This document shows, piece by piece, positions 26,000 through 45,413 of a DNA stretch of 64,000 nucleotides. The translations under genes and the position numbers were made by a program. Origin of the DNA: Bugula neritina. Taxonomy: Eukaryota > Bryozoa > Gymnolaemata > Cheilostomatida > Bugulidae. The first letter of the stretch is position 1. Every line of letters starts with the position of its first letter. The notes under the pieces are model-generated. The model was not told the DNA's origin. It was given only the letters and a program-made list of their open reading frames with translations, and searched no databases. Location of the stretch: assembly GCA_964035545.1 (NCBI GenBank), contig OZ037766.1, positions 15,578,722 to 15,642,721 on the forward strand, written 5' to 3'.

Positions 26000-26066
<67 letters not shown>
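26000..26066. repeat. (TA)n microsatellite upstream of U4
   Basis: Pure TA run at the position held by a CA tract upstream of U1, U2, U3 and U5. The right-hand flank is homologous to theirs. Confidence 0.95.
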
Positions 26067-26072
<6 letters not shown>

Positions 26073-26570
26073 ATATAATAGAAATTATATGATATCTACA
26101 CTTGTAATATCAACATATAAAATGGCAATATATAAAATATCAATTATACAACAGCAACCTGTATAATAGTAAAACGTGTAACAAAAACATATTCCATAAC
26201 TACATGTTACATAATAACAAAATATATAACATAAAACTTTATAATAGCCATAAACCCGTAGTCTTTAAATATAAGAAGAACCAACTAGTTTTGGTACCAA
26301 AACATCCTTCTACCAGCCTAAAAGGACTATAATTATTGAAGCAGGAAAGTTGAAAATATGTAACACATGAACAAAATATTACAAGCAAAACATGATGAAT
26401 AATTTTAAAGTAATGGAACTCAAAATAAATGCTGACAGAAATGGAGCAACTCCACTGGTACTTGAGTAATGTGCCCACACAACTGATTGCAACTTATTGC
26501 AACACAACCATATATTTTAGGTTCCTGGTTTGGATAGACAACATAGCTTGAACTTTGACACTTATTTTGG

Positions 26571-26652
26571 TATATAAGTTTGCTGAGTGGACTATTGAGG
26601 TTATTCCAAACCAACAAGTCTGTAAAAACCTTCTACCAACAAAAAATCTAAT
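26571..26652 (+). promoter_or_regulatory. U4 TATA box and inferred non-coding first exon
   Basis: TATATAAG at 26571-26578. The inferred exon runs from about 26601 to 26652 with donor AAT|GTAAGTATA; the acceptor TTATTTTAG ends at 26903. Confidence 0.6.
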
Positions 26653-26915
26653 GTAAGTATAAATAGAATATTCTCTGATTATGAATTAGGTTGAAACTAT
26701 CACTATATATACACTGCTATAAATACAGGGTAATTTAGGTGCAAAGTTTTGAACGACAATATTATATTTAGTTTCATTCAATTAAAAAGAATCAGCTAAA
26801 TATTTCTAGATTAAACTTGTCTTGTTGAAGCTAAATTTTAATAGATTTTGTGCATTCAAAATAAAATTTGTATTATTGTCACAAAATGGTGATATTATTT
26901 TAGAATTTAATCAAC

Positions 26916-28402
26916 ATGATGCAAACTAAAGTCAGCGCTATATTTTCATTGGTGACAATAGCTGTGGTTTCAGCCAGCTATATTGGACCTCATCCAACAA
27001 CTACTACTCAACCACCCTACCAACCAACAACACCTGGGCATATTGTTGGTGAGTTACATTTTATGTTATATTTGATTCAAAAATTTTAATTTCATTATTT
27101 TAGCTTTAACCTGATGAATATTTTTTTAACAACTGTTTTAAGTTGAAAATTAAATGAAAACTTAGAGTTCAGAAGTAAAAGGTAAGATACTCTATTGTGC
27201 TAGGCCTAATGTCAAATGAATCTCAGCCAGTTCATGGTATGTCACTAATATAGATTATGTTTATAATTACTTTCGGGCCAATAATTCACCAAGTTAAATT
27301 CTTCTAGTCAGTGTTTGAAGAGGCAAAGCCCTCTATAATAATTATTGCACGAGTTTCTCTGAACATTGTTATAGTAAAAAAAAGTTGGCGATGTGATTTG
27401 TAAAAATATGTCTAACCTTGTGTGCAGTTCTTGCAAAACAAAAAGTATCATGACTCATATGTTTAAAGAAAAAAGCATTTGACAACTTTTTAATAATGTG
27501 GTGATTATTGATATTGAAAAATAATCTAATATTGCTTGATAACTATGAATTAGTTACGCAACAGTAAAATAAACCAAGCATCAATCCCTGTATTTATCCA
27601 TTGTGAGTACACAGCGCAACAACTCTAAACATAATATAAAACCTTATATTAGGCCTATTGACTTTTTGTTACAGCTGAAAGTTCACTAATTAGTTCCTTT
27701 GAAACAAATGCATTGTCATTTGATATTTTTCTATTTCAGTTGATGAGTGCACCTGCTTTGAGAAGGGTAACTACTACTCCCCAGTATCAAGTGATGATTG
27801 TAGAAGTTTCACTCAGAGAACTGCTTTCCTCCCAGCTGAAACTCTAAAATGTCCATATGGTCTACAGTTTGATGTGAAAACTTGTGTCTGTAATTTTCCT
27901 ACGGACACTGTCTGTCCACAATACTGCCCTGCACCTTATACCCTAACCCCTAACCCTGGACGTAAGTATACATGGTAATTATATATCAGCATTTTTTATT
28001 CTACGCTACAATAATAATTAGAGAAACGCCAAATCAATCTTTTATGGCTTGGTTGACCTGCTATATAAAATAATCTTGTAAAATTAAAATAACATATAAT
28101 AATTTGAAGGGAATTTAGTTTGAAATAGTAGATAATATATCTTATCTCATACAAAAGTGAATTAGCATTCTAAACATTGTGCTTAATTCAACAACATGTT
28201 CCACACAATATTTTGTATATTTACAGCAAGCTGCACAGAGAACGGTAACACATACAGACAAGTACCTGGTACACACTGTCAGAAATTTACTCAAGAGACA
28301 GCTACTCTTCCTTCACAAGTTCACTCTTGTCCTTATGGACTCAAGTTTGATTTAGACACATGCGTCTGCAACTTCCCAGCCCTCACAACTTGCACTGTAT
28401 AA
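26916..28402 (+). CDS. U4: secreted two-domain CBM14-like cysteine-rich protein
   Basis: Exons 26916-27048, 27740-27961 and 28227-28402; 176 aa with all cysteines. With U6 it forms the second subtype: leader VSA...SYIGPHP, a different intron 1 (for example TTTCGGGCCAATAATTCACC), an exon 2 acceptor CTATTTCAG, and a C-terminus TTCTV instead of TTCSV. Unique changes are YTLTP in the inter-domain linker (Thr/Pro elsewhere) and LPSQVHSC in domain 2. The coding exons remain nearly identical to U1 and U3 although introns and flanks differ, as expected from conversion or strong constraint. Poly(A) signal AATAAA at 28546. Confidence 0.85.
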
Positions 28403-32563
<4,161 letters not shown>

Positions 32564-33225
32564 CCTATATTATATTTATATTTATAAAAGCAATTATATA
32601 CAAAGTCTACATTTGCAATATCAACATATAACATGACAATACATGAAATATCAATTCTGCAATTGCAACCTATATAATAGCAAAACCTGTAATCAAAACA
32701 TATACAATTTAACCACATATTATATTGTAACAAAATACATAACAGAAACTTTATAATATCACTTTAAATCTATAGTTTTGTTATAGTAGTAATGTAGAGC
32801 TCATAGCATATAAAACTCCTGAAGTGTTTAGATTTAAATACATTAAATTATTTTTTATCAAAATTAAATAAAATTTGGGTTTCTGTATAAAGATAAAAAG
32901 AACTCATTTTTTTAGGAAGCAAACCATCCTTCTACCAGCCAAAATAAAATCTCTTGCAAAACTTCTAACTATAATTATTGCAACAGGAAGGTTGAAAACA
33001 TGTATCACATAAACAAGTGACAAACAAAACATGATGAATAATTTTAAATTAACAGAACTCAAAGTACATATCCTGACAGAAATGGTGCAACTCTGCTGGT
33101 ACTTGTGTAATGTGCACACTACGTAACTTATATTATTGCAACCTGAAGCAATACAATCATGCATATGTTGTTGGTTCCTTGTTGTGGTAAACTTAACATA
33201 GCTTGAACTTTGACATTTCTTTTGG

Positions 33226-33307
33226 TATATAAGTCAGCTGAGTTGTCTATTGAGGTTATTCCAAACCAACAAGTCTGTAAAAACCTTCTACCAAGAATAA
33301 ACTTAAT
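33226..33307 (+). promoter_or_regulatory. U5 TATA box and inferred non-coding first exon
   Basis: TATATAAG at 33226-33233. The inferred exon runs from about 33256 to 33307 with donor AAT|GTAAGTATA; the acceptor ATTATTTTAG ends at 33557. Confidence 0.6.
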
Positions 33308-33572
33308 GTAAGTATATAAACTTCTCTCATTATATAAAGTTGTTACTATCATCATATTATACAGCTATAAATACAGACTGTTTTATATAGGTGTAAAACT
33401 TTGAAAAGTATTATTATATTTATTTTGGTGCAATCAAAGGCGCAATCTAACTATTTTTAAAGCAAACATATCTTTTTAAAACTGAGTTTCAATACCCTTT
33501 GTGCATTCAAGGAAAAATATTATGTTTTATTCTCACAAAATGGTGATATTATTTTAGAATTCAATCAACAAG

Positions 33573-35020
33573 ATGCAAACTAAGGCCAGTTCCATCTTCT
33601 CATTGGTGACAATAGCTGTGGTTTCTGCCAGCTATATTGCTCATAATCCAACAACTACAACTCAAAAACCCTACCAACCAACTACACCTGGGCATATTGT
33701 TGGTGAGTTACATTTTACTTTACATTTGATTAAAAAGTTATATTTTATTATTGTAGCAGTTAAACCTGCCAAATATTTTTCCAACAGCTGTTTTAATTTG
33801 AAAATTTAAGCAAAAATATAATTAGGGTTCAGTAATAAGACATGGTATATGTATAATATAAAATTTAGGGTTCAGAAGTAAAAGGTATATGATAGTATAC
33901 TGTGCTAGAATTTTTCATTGAATCCCAGCAATTTCACAATAATTATGTTACAAAACTAGATATCTTAAGATTTGTTTTGTGTCAATAATCCATCAAGTTG
34001 TGCATATATTTGCCAGCATATAGCAAAAAGCAAACTCTCTAACCATTGCTTGAATGTCTCAAGGATATTGATAATAAAGTTTAGCAGTACCCCACTAATA
34101 AATTTTAGTGGTGAATTATACATGTGCAACATATCATGTACAATTCTTGCAAAACAATAGTTGTATGTGCCTTTATTTATCTATAGGAAATATATTTGTT
34201 GAACTTCTAATAATAATATATCAGACATTGCTGTCAATATATTGAAAAATATTTGTATAGTAAATATTTATTTATTATGGGCAACAACTGAGTATTTACA
34301 TTTCATGGCATTGTGAAATTTATTAATTGTCTATTTCAAAACAAATGCATTGCCATTTTATGTTTGTAACTTTAGTTGATGACTGCACCTGCTTTGAGAA
34401 GGGTAACTACTACTCCCCAGTATCAAGTGATGATTGTAGGAGTTTCACTCAGAGAACTGCTTTCCTCCCAGCTGAAACTCTAAAGTGTCCATATGGTCTA
34501 CAGTTTGATGTGAAAACCTGTGTCTGTAATTTTCCTACGAATACTGTCTGTCCACAATACTGCCCTGCACCTTATACCCCAACTCCTAACCCTGGACGTA
34601 AGTATACATGGAAATTATATATCAGCATTTCTTATTCTAAGCTATTATAATAATTAGAGAAAAACGAAATCAATCTTATATAGTTTGGTTGACCTGCTAT
34701 ATGAAATAATCTTGCAGAATTAAAATAACATATAATAATCTGCAGGGAAATTATTTTGAATTAGTAAAAACAGTATTTGGTCTCATACAAAAGTGAAAGT
34801 TGGCATTTTGAAATTTGAGCACAAAATATTTTGTATATTTACAGCAAGCTGCACAGAGAACGGTAACACATACAGACAAGTACCTGGTACACACTGTCAG
34901 AAATTTACTCAAGAGACAGCTACTCTTCCTCCACAAGTTCACTCCTGTCCTTATAGACTCAAGTTTGATTTAGACACATGCGTCTGCAACTTCCCAGCCC
35001 TCACAACTTGCACTGTATAA
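33573..35020 (+). CDS. U5: secreted two-domain CBM14-like cysteine-rich protein
   Basis: Exons 33573-33702, 34376-34597 and 34845-35020; 175 aa. The first of the two start codons found in the other copies is AAG here, so translation must begin at the second. Other changes are SSIF in the leader, TQKPYQ in the linker, PTNTVC (as in U3), and CPYRLKFD, where Arg replaces the Gly of the conserved CPYGL turn in domain 2. The body and intron 2 are U3-like, but the end of exon 3 (TTCTV) and the first 430 bp of flank are U4-like, so the copy is a recombinant. The Arg could weaken domain 2. Poly(A) signal AATAAA at 35164. Confidence 0.84.
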
Positions 35021-37264
<2,244 letters not shown>

Positions 37265-37774
37265 GAAATTATATGCTATCTACACTTGCAATATCAACAT
37301 ATAAAATGGCAATATATGAAATATCAATTATACAACAGTAATCTGTATAATAGCAAAACGTGTAACAAAAACATATTCCATAACTACATATTATAACATA
37401 GTATAACCAAATATATAACAGACACCTTATAATAGCTATAGCCCTGCAGTCTTTAAATATAAAAAGAACCAACTAGTTTTGGTACCAAAACATCCTTCTA
37501 CCAGCCTAAACGAATCTCTTGCTAAATTGACTATAGTTTTTGGAGCAGGAATTAAGTTGAAAATATGTAACACATAAACAAATTACAATCAAAACATGAT
37601 GAATAATTTTAAAGCAATGGAACTCAAAATAAATGCTGACAGAAATGGAGCAACTCTGTTGGTACTTGAGTAATGTGCCCACACAACTGATTACAAATTA
37701 TTGCAACACAACCATATGTCGTTGGTTCCTGGTTTTGATAGACAACATAGCTTGAACTTTGACACTTATTCTGG

Positions 37775-37856
37775 TATATAAGTTAGCTGAGTGGACTATT
37801 GAGGTTATTCCAAACCAACAAGTCTGCAAAAACCTTCTACCAACAAAAAATCTAAT
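37775..37856 (+). promoter_or_regulatory. U6 TATA box and inferred non-coding first exon
   Basis: TATATAAG at 37775-37782. The inferred exon runs from about 37805 to 37856 with donor AAT|GTAAGTACA; the acceptor TTATTTTAG ends at 38082. Confidence 0.6.
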
Positions 37857-38094
37857 GTAAGTACATATAGAATATTCTCACATTATGAATTAAGTTGAAA
37901 CTATCACTATATATACTCTGCTATAAATACAGGGTATTTTAAGTGCAAAGTTCCGTGCAATTAAAAAGAATCAGCTAAATATTTCTAGATTAAACTTGTC
38001 TTGTTGAAGCTAAATTTTAATTGATTTTGTGCATTCAAAATAAAATTTGTATTATTGTCACAAAATGGTGATATTATTTTAGAATTTAATCAAC

Positions 38095-39579
38095 ATGATG
38101 CAAACTAAAGTCAGCGCTATATTTTCATTGGTGACAATAGCTGTGGTTTCAGCCAGCTATATTGGACCTCATCCAACAACTACTACTCAACCACCCTACC
38201 AACCAACAACACCTGGGCATATTGTTGGTGAGTTACCATTTGTGTTATATTTGATTCAAAAATTTTAATTTCATTATTTTAGCTTTAAACTGATGAATAT
38301 TTTTCCAACAACTGTTTTAAGTTGAAAATTCAATGAAAACTTAGAGTTCAGAAGTAAAAGGTAAGATACTTTATTGTGCTAGGATTATTGTAAATTGATT
38401 TTCAGCCGTTTCATGATATGTCACTAATATAGTTTATGTTTATAATTACTTTCGGGCCAATAATTCACCAAGTTAAATTTTTCTGGCCAGCGTTTGAAGA
38501 AGCAAAGCTCTCTATAATAATTATTGCACGAGTTTCTCTGAACATTGTTATAGTAAAAAAAGTTGGTAATGTGATTTGCAAAAATATGTCTAACCTTGTG
38601 TGCAGTTCTTGCAAAACAAAAAGTATCATGACTCATATGTTTAAAGAAAAAAGCATTTGACAACTTTTTGATAATATTGTAATTGATGATATTAAAAAGT
38701 CATCTAATGTTTTTTGGTAACTATGAATTAGTTACGCAACAGTAAAATAAATCAAGCATCAATCCTTATATTTATTCATTGTGAGTACACAGCGCAACAA
38801 CTCTAAACATAATATATAACCTTATAGTAGGCCTATTCACTTTTTGTTACAACTGAAAGTTTACTAATTAGTCCCTTTGAAACAAATGCATTGTCATTTG
38901 ATATTTTTCTATTTCAGTTGATGACTGCACCTGCTTTGAGAAGGGTAACTACTACTCCCCAGTATCAAGTGATGATTGTAGAAGTTTCACTCAGCGAACT
39001 GCTTTCCTCCCAGCTGAAACTCTAAAATGTCCATATGGTCTACAGTTTGATGTGAAAACTTGTGTCTGTAATTTTCCTACGGATACTGTCTGTCCACAAT
39101 ACTGCCCTGCACCCTATACTCCAACTCCTAACCCTAGGCGTAAGTATACATGGAAATTACATGTCAGAATTTTTTATTCTACGCTATTATAATAATTAGA
39201 GAAACACCAAATCAATCTTATATAGCTTGGTTGACCTGCTATATAAAAAAATCTTATAGAATCAAAATAACAGATTAATTTGCAGAGAAATTGTTTTGAA
39301 TTAGTGAAAACAGTATTTGGTCTCATACAAAAGTGAAGATTGGAGCATTTTAAAATCTGAGCACAATTTAGTAAGTTCCATACAATATTCTGTATATTTA
39401 CAGCAGGCTGCACAGAAAACGGTAACACGTACAGACAAGTACCTGGTACACACTGTCAGAAATTTACTCAAGAGACAGCTACACTTCCTCCACAAGCTCA
39501 CTCCTGTCCTTATGGACTCAAGTTTGACTTAGACACATGCGTCTGCAACTTCCCAGCCCTCACAACTTGCACTGTATAA
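38095..39579 (+). CDS. U6: secreted two-domain CBM14-like cysteine-rich protein
   Basis: Exons 38095-38227, 38918-39139 and 39404-39579; 176 aa. Leader and intron 1 are the U4 subtype (VSA, IGPHP; intron 1 with TTTCGGGCCAATAATTCACC), and so is the 3' flank. Exon 2 reads VDDCTC and ends in NPR instead of NPG before the junction; domain 2 has LPPQAHSC (Ala for Val). Intron 2 is closer to the U1/U2 type, so this copy is mosaic too. All 14 cysteines are present. It is the last copy before the inverted repeat that closes the array. Poly(A) signal AATAAA at 39734. Confidence 0.85.
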
Positions 39580-41645
39580 ACTCAATGTAATAACATATTG
39601 TCAACTCTATTGGCACAATCTTTAGAATTGCAAAAATCTGCACTCAATCACTCAACTGCCATTTTACTCACTATATTATTATCTTTTTTCTGTAGTTGAA
39701 TGAAACAGTTTTTATTTCTCAATCTCAACAACCAATAAAGTTATATAAACACGCAACCACTAAAGGTTTGACAGAAGCTCTTTAGATAATTATCTATATG
39801 TAAACTTAGTGTAGCATAATCTGCACTATACTTAACATGAAAATAAGAAATATTAATATAATTAGAAATATCTGGGTTATGGAATATATTTTCGCATGAT
39901 GACGTATAGTGTGAGTATGAATTCATGAGATGTCAGAACACAGGTATTATAGGGAGCATTATTTGGGCACAAAAATTATTATTATGTAGCTAAATTTTAC
40001 ATCCCTATCACAAATATAACAGCCATAACATATGTTGAAACCTCTTGCCTATTATTTATAGATTAATACAAAGTTATGGGAAAAACATTGTAATGTAAAA
40101 CACTTCAACTCAAACTTAGCATATAAGACAATTTGCTAGCTTTTGCAAAGGTAATAATGCAAACCACTTTGATTGAAATATTTGCCTTTTACTGTTATCT
40201 GACTTATATTGTAAATGTATATTTCTGAAACTGGGTTGTTATATAATTACTAATCGCTATCTGTAATTATTTATGGTCCCTGTAATCAGCCTTATAGATT
40301 AGAGCCTAGCTATTACAAAGCTCATATGTCAACATTAAATTTTCGAAATGAATAACAATTTGGTCACTAAATCTATTTTTGTCTGTTTTATGACACATCA
40401 ATCATTCATTATTTTGAATTTTTTTAAATCATATAAGATAATAACAATTCTAGAGCAAATATCGGTCTGCAGTATCTTTATATATTTGAACATTTGAGGC
40501 AGCTCATGAAATCACCATATAATATGAACTAATACCCTGAAGCAAATGTCTTGTGCAAAGTATGAACAGCAATCAACTTCGAGTTTCCTTATCATACAAA
40601 ATACAACTTTATTACATAATTATTATATCAGTATAAAAAACAATTATTGCTTTTTTATGCAGAAAATAATTATTATAAAAAACATGAAAATGTTGAATAT
40701 ACCAAGCAATAAACATACTCTACAAAAATGATATCAATTACATGTATTTATATATTATTGCATAGGTTGAGAGTATTTAGTATTGGTATAAATTTAAAAT
40801 TCATGTTGCCAAACAGCTACAGTTTAAACTTATATATAGTTCTTAAGGAAGCCAATTATAAGCAGCATGCAGTGTTGGAATATTTTTTCAAATATTTAGA
40901 ACTATAATTAATATAGCATATGAGCATCAACCAAAGTTGTGTATTTGACATATACATGTTTTCAGCATATGTCTGAGTCATTATTTGTCAAACAAAACAT
41001 TGAGCTGTAACTCTGTAGGAGTTTGCAATGCAACTATTGCTTTTACAATTTGGAGATTTCAAAAATGACATCCTTTGTGGACCAGGACACATTATTTAGC
41101 AAGAGGTTACTGACACGCACTGTGTGCTATCTACGTAATTCCTTATCAGTATAAAAACATATATGCCTAATGATATCATAGAATGTGAAATTATAAAAAA
41201 CACTCACAATTTGCAGTTTGCCAAAGGGGAGAAGCAATAACTGTAATCTGACGTGACACATGTGACTCAAACTCAAACTTGAAATCTAACATTAGCTTTT
41301 ATCAGTTGCAACTTGCATTATACATTATACTATAATATTACCAATAACTGCAAATACAGCAATACCTGTCATGATCTCTGCTCTAGGAATCATGACAGTC
41401 TTATTTCTAAATGACCATTAAACTATTGTATGAAACAACGTAATGTATCTATGAATTGGGTGGTCTTCGAAACAGATTAATTGGGAAACAAGTCATAGAA
41501 GGGTGGGTGCTTTTAAAGTAGTGTACATCAGGATTTAAAACAAATTAATTTGCATATCGTAGTAGTTTTGTGGGTTATAGAATGAAATCAGGCAGAGATG
41601 AACATAACTCCTTGTTATAGAAGAGACAAGAGAGAGTGTTGAATA
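39580..41645. repeat. U6 3' flank and terminal spacer
   Basis: Homologous to 28403-30350 downstream of U4 (second type of flank, then common spacer with the CTGTCATGAT hairpin near 41368). Homology stops at about 41550, shortly before the CACACG tract. No gene seen. Confidence 0.65.
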
Positions 41646-41756
41646 CACACACGCACACGCACACGCACACGCACACGCACACGCACACGCACACGCACAC
41701 GCACACGCACACACACACACACACAATTATACAATTATACAATTATACAATTATTT
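41646..41756. repeat. (CACACG)n and (ATTATACA)n microsatellites
   Basis: About ten CACACG hexamers, a short CA run, then ATTATACA repeated about three times up to the dispersed repeat. Confidence 0.9.
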
Positions 41757-42152
41757 ACTACATATTTCAAAAATAGCATAAACTAAGTAGTATTACTACG
41801 CCTATTTGCATCCAATTTACTAATCTTACATTTATAACAACTGTAATGTATTTTGTGTAAAATGGCTCTTGCAAGCATTATTCAATTCATATTCACATTG
41901 TAATCACAGCGAAGCCCAAACTTTATAGCTTTGTATTTACGTACACGAGTGAGTTTTAAAATTCTTTTAAATTTTATATGCATAAAAAATGTGTTTAAAA
42001 ATTTTACCAATAAACAAAACTAAAAAATGTACCTATAAAATAAAAAGAACTAATAAAATAACAAAAGTGGCAAAATTTTCCCTTTATAACTTATATAAAC
42101 TCGCAGTACTCATCGCGGCATAATAACTTTTTATACTTTAAAGTCGCCACTC
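41748..42152 (-). repeat. Dispersed ~0.4 kb repeat, right copy (inverted)
   Basis: Reverse-complement counterpart of 4040-4433. The conserved end reads AGTCGCCACTC at 42142-42152. No coding capacity. Confidence 0.7.
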
Positions 42153-42959
42153 CTGATATATATTCCACTCTGTGAATATCTACCACTGAGCTGGAAAAGA
42201 TATTATTGAGTTCGATGATATCTACTATCTCTGACTACACCTCACCGCTATTTCTCATGTTAATTCTAGAAGTTTTTGGCAAGGGTCAATACCGAGGCTG
42301 AAAAAAGCGCTTCCACTCAAACCCTTTCTACTTGTTGAAAACGAAAGTAATCTAAAAACTCGCCAAATAAAAATGGTAAACCATAAAATTAAATGTAATA
42401 CTTGTACTAGCAAGTAATACCAGTGTGCCACCTACCCCTTTAGTAAACTATTAGCTATCCGCGATCAAATACGTATTAAATGTATAATTGTAAATTGAAG
42501 AAACATAGAGAATGTTTAAAACTAGGGCTTTCTGAACTGGAAGAGTGTACCGAAGGCGAATGAAACTCCCATATCAATTATCACTGACTTGAGTTTGATT
42601 ACCTCAAATTACCTCTAATGAGGTAGAACTTCCTTGCAATCTGTGTTTGGATCTAATGAGAAGCCTCTATTTAGACACATTGTTTAAAGAGTTTGAGTTT
42701 ATATATTGCTAACAGCATAGTACTGTTTACTTTTAGTTTTAGTTTAAGTTTTAGTGTCTCGGTTGGAGGTAGGTGCAGTAATGGAGAAATTGAGAATTGG
42801 TGAATAAGTTTTATCTTACGAATTGATCGTGTTAGACTTAGTGTGTTTCAATTGATTAGTTTAAGATTCTCGTGCCACGAATTGTCTGTGGTAAAAAGCT
42901 GTCATAGTAAAGTTTGTAAAAATGAATTTGAATGTCCTTTAGGCTTTAGCTGCTGCTCG
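42153..42959. other. Intergenic, nothing recognised
   Basis: Unique-looking non-coding sequence between the inverted repeat and the triplet tract. A TTTTAGTTTTAG-like stretch near 42730 is simple sequence. No gene seen. Confidence 0.35.
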
Positions 42960-44260
42960 TGTACACGACTTTGAGTGAATCAAAATCACTTTATTATAAT
43001 GATAATAATATCATTGTGATTGTGATATTAATTGACTGTTGAATGTCATTTTGATCTCAATATGAATACCATCGACATTATCAACATGAATATAAATTAC
43101 TACCAGTACGCGGCACTGGTAGTCGTAGAGTTGATCTAAATACTTAGACTAAGTGACTTCTAGTCTTACATATTGGTAAAGTTATTCCTGTGGTAGTACT
43201 AGTACTCCAGTTGTGCTTTATACTTGAATTTATGTTTTTTCGTGATACTGAAAGCGATGGTCTTGTTCATATTGAATTTGATATTCATAGTCATAGTAAT
43301 AGTGAATCATACTCATACTCGGTGAATGTGACACTGATTACTGATACCGATAGTAATCAAAGTAATAATGTTCATTTAATTTTATATAATTATATTTATT
43401 TTCATTCAGCTTCACTCATAGTCAATGAGTTTTATAGGGGTATTTACTGTTACACGTACTGCCTTACTGCTAGTTATACTCAAGTATGGCTGTCGATGTC
43501 AGTGTAACTCTAAGATTTTCTACTTACATTTTAATTTAGTTCTTTGCTTACTTAATGATGAAGTGTAAGTACTTGTAAAAACAGTAATCACTACTACTAT
43601 TATTGCTATCACCGTTACCACCGCCACCATTACCACTACCAGTACCACTACCAGTACTACTACTACCTGTACTACTACCGGTACTACCAGTACTACTACT
43701 AGTACCAGCACTGCTACCGCTACCACTGCTACCACTATTGCTAATACTACTATTAGTCTATTACTAATACTATTACTACTAATATTACTACTAGTAATGC
43801 TACTGCTACTAATGCTACTGATACTAATACTACTGCTACAGTACTGATACAGTACTACTACAGTACTAGTAGTAGTGAGTACTGTGTTTACAAGTACATA
43901 CTCATAATCATTATCATTTTACTTATACTGTTTCAATCACCGTATTAGTAATATTTAAGTATAATACAAGTGAAAGTAATAGTGATACTAGTACTAATAG
44001 TAATAATGTTATCTTTGGTGTTAGTATTATACTAATAGTGATTAACACATTTTTATTATGATTATCATAATCAGAGATCGGTGGTTATCATTATTTCTAT
44101 CATTATCATTATGATTTAACTACATAAAATAAAATTGGCATTATCATTATAATTTTTGAATTGGGATTATAAATACAGTATGACTATTGCTATTACACTA
44201 TTACTATTATTATTATTATTATGTTTAATATCAAAGATTTACATTATTTGAATTTAATGT
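42960..44260. repeat. Degenerate triplet/hexamer tract, right copy
   Basis: AATGATAATAATATCATT palindrome near 43000, then ATCATAGTCATAG-like words, then about 300 bp (43575-43880) of ACTACTACC/AGTACTACT variants. In one minus-strand frame it reads as Val/Ala/Leu only, a triplet artefact rather than a gene. It lies outside the inverted repeat, mirroring 2520-3640 on the left. Confidence 0.6.
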
Positions 44261-45413
44261 CGCCAAGACTAACTGCATGAGTTGCTCTCTTTGGAGGCAT
44301 GCTTAGAGCTAGGTCAACAAGAAATGGATAACTGTCACATACCTATCTGATCATCAGAATGTCGACAAACTACTTAAGAACCATAAGGGTGTACTTAAAG
44401 GCATTGGTTACTTGCCTAGAAAATAGCGCAGTGGAATTTATCTCACCGCTCTGCTTACATAATGTTGCACTCAGTAAGTAGCTCTATCTATGCTAGATGA
44501 TTTCAAACTCAATTTGCTTGCAAGCCTCCACTGCCTAATGCAACCAGGCAAACCAGTAGCATATGCATAAATAAGTATGGACTTGAAAAGAACAGCGCAC
44601 CAGTAGAATTAGAGCTAGTAGTCATGATTTCGACATGAGAAAATTTGACCAGTATGTGTTTAGAAATTCTAATGCAATTCAACAGATTACAACGGATATG
44701 CTATCTTTTACATCTACTGTAAGTTTAAAATGATGTGAGGTTCTAACTTGGTCTGCCATCATCACATACTCAAAAAACAGCAAGCAATATAAAAAAATAA
44801 TTACAAAAAGTTAGCTAAATATCACATAATTTTTCCTATTGGTTCAGCTGTGATTATCCAGAACACAGTGAACATAAAGAAAGATCGAGCCAATGTAAAG
44901 TCACAGTCCTACCCATAAGTTAAATTACTCAAACTGCATGTGTTTTTTATATCATCCGAACACTTTTGGAGTTTTAAAGCTAAAGGTTTAAAATGAAATT
45001 CACCAAAATGTATGTAGAATAAAAATTTTAAAGTAAACGAAAATTGAGTTTATTTTCGCTTTCACTATCGATTTAAGGAACCCTTATTTTAATTTGTTTT
45101 GTTTAAACCCATTTACTTGATGTACAATTTATGAATGTTTAAAGCAGCCAAGTTACTCAGAGTTTGTGTTTCACCATATGGCATATTCCTATCAACTTCT
45201 AGTGACACTTAATGTTTCAATCATATATCCACTATACTTGCTAAGTTTTAACCATTTGATTATTAAATGTTTTAGAACTATTTTAAAGTCATATAATTAT
45301 GTCTAAGAAAATGCTGATTTTCTTTTATAATTATTTCTAATGCAGGCAGTTTTACCTTAAAAGTTATTGTTTATAATTCATAGGTCTACTTGTGAATTCA
45401 CTGATTATGCGAC
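44261..45413. other. Upstream region of FAAH-A
   Basis: No gene seen. TTATAATTCATAG at about 45371-45383 is a possible acceptor for a 5'UTR exon, since the second FAAH gene has a similar acceptor about 20 bp before its ATG. No TATA box could be assigned. Confidence 0.35.

Noticed and set aside
43520-43735. Val-rich minus-strand frame
   Set aside because: By-product of the ACTACC-type triplet tract; only three or four residue types.
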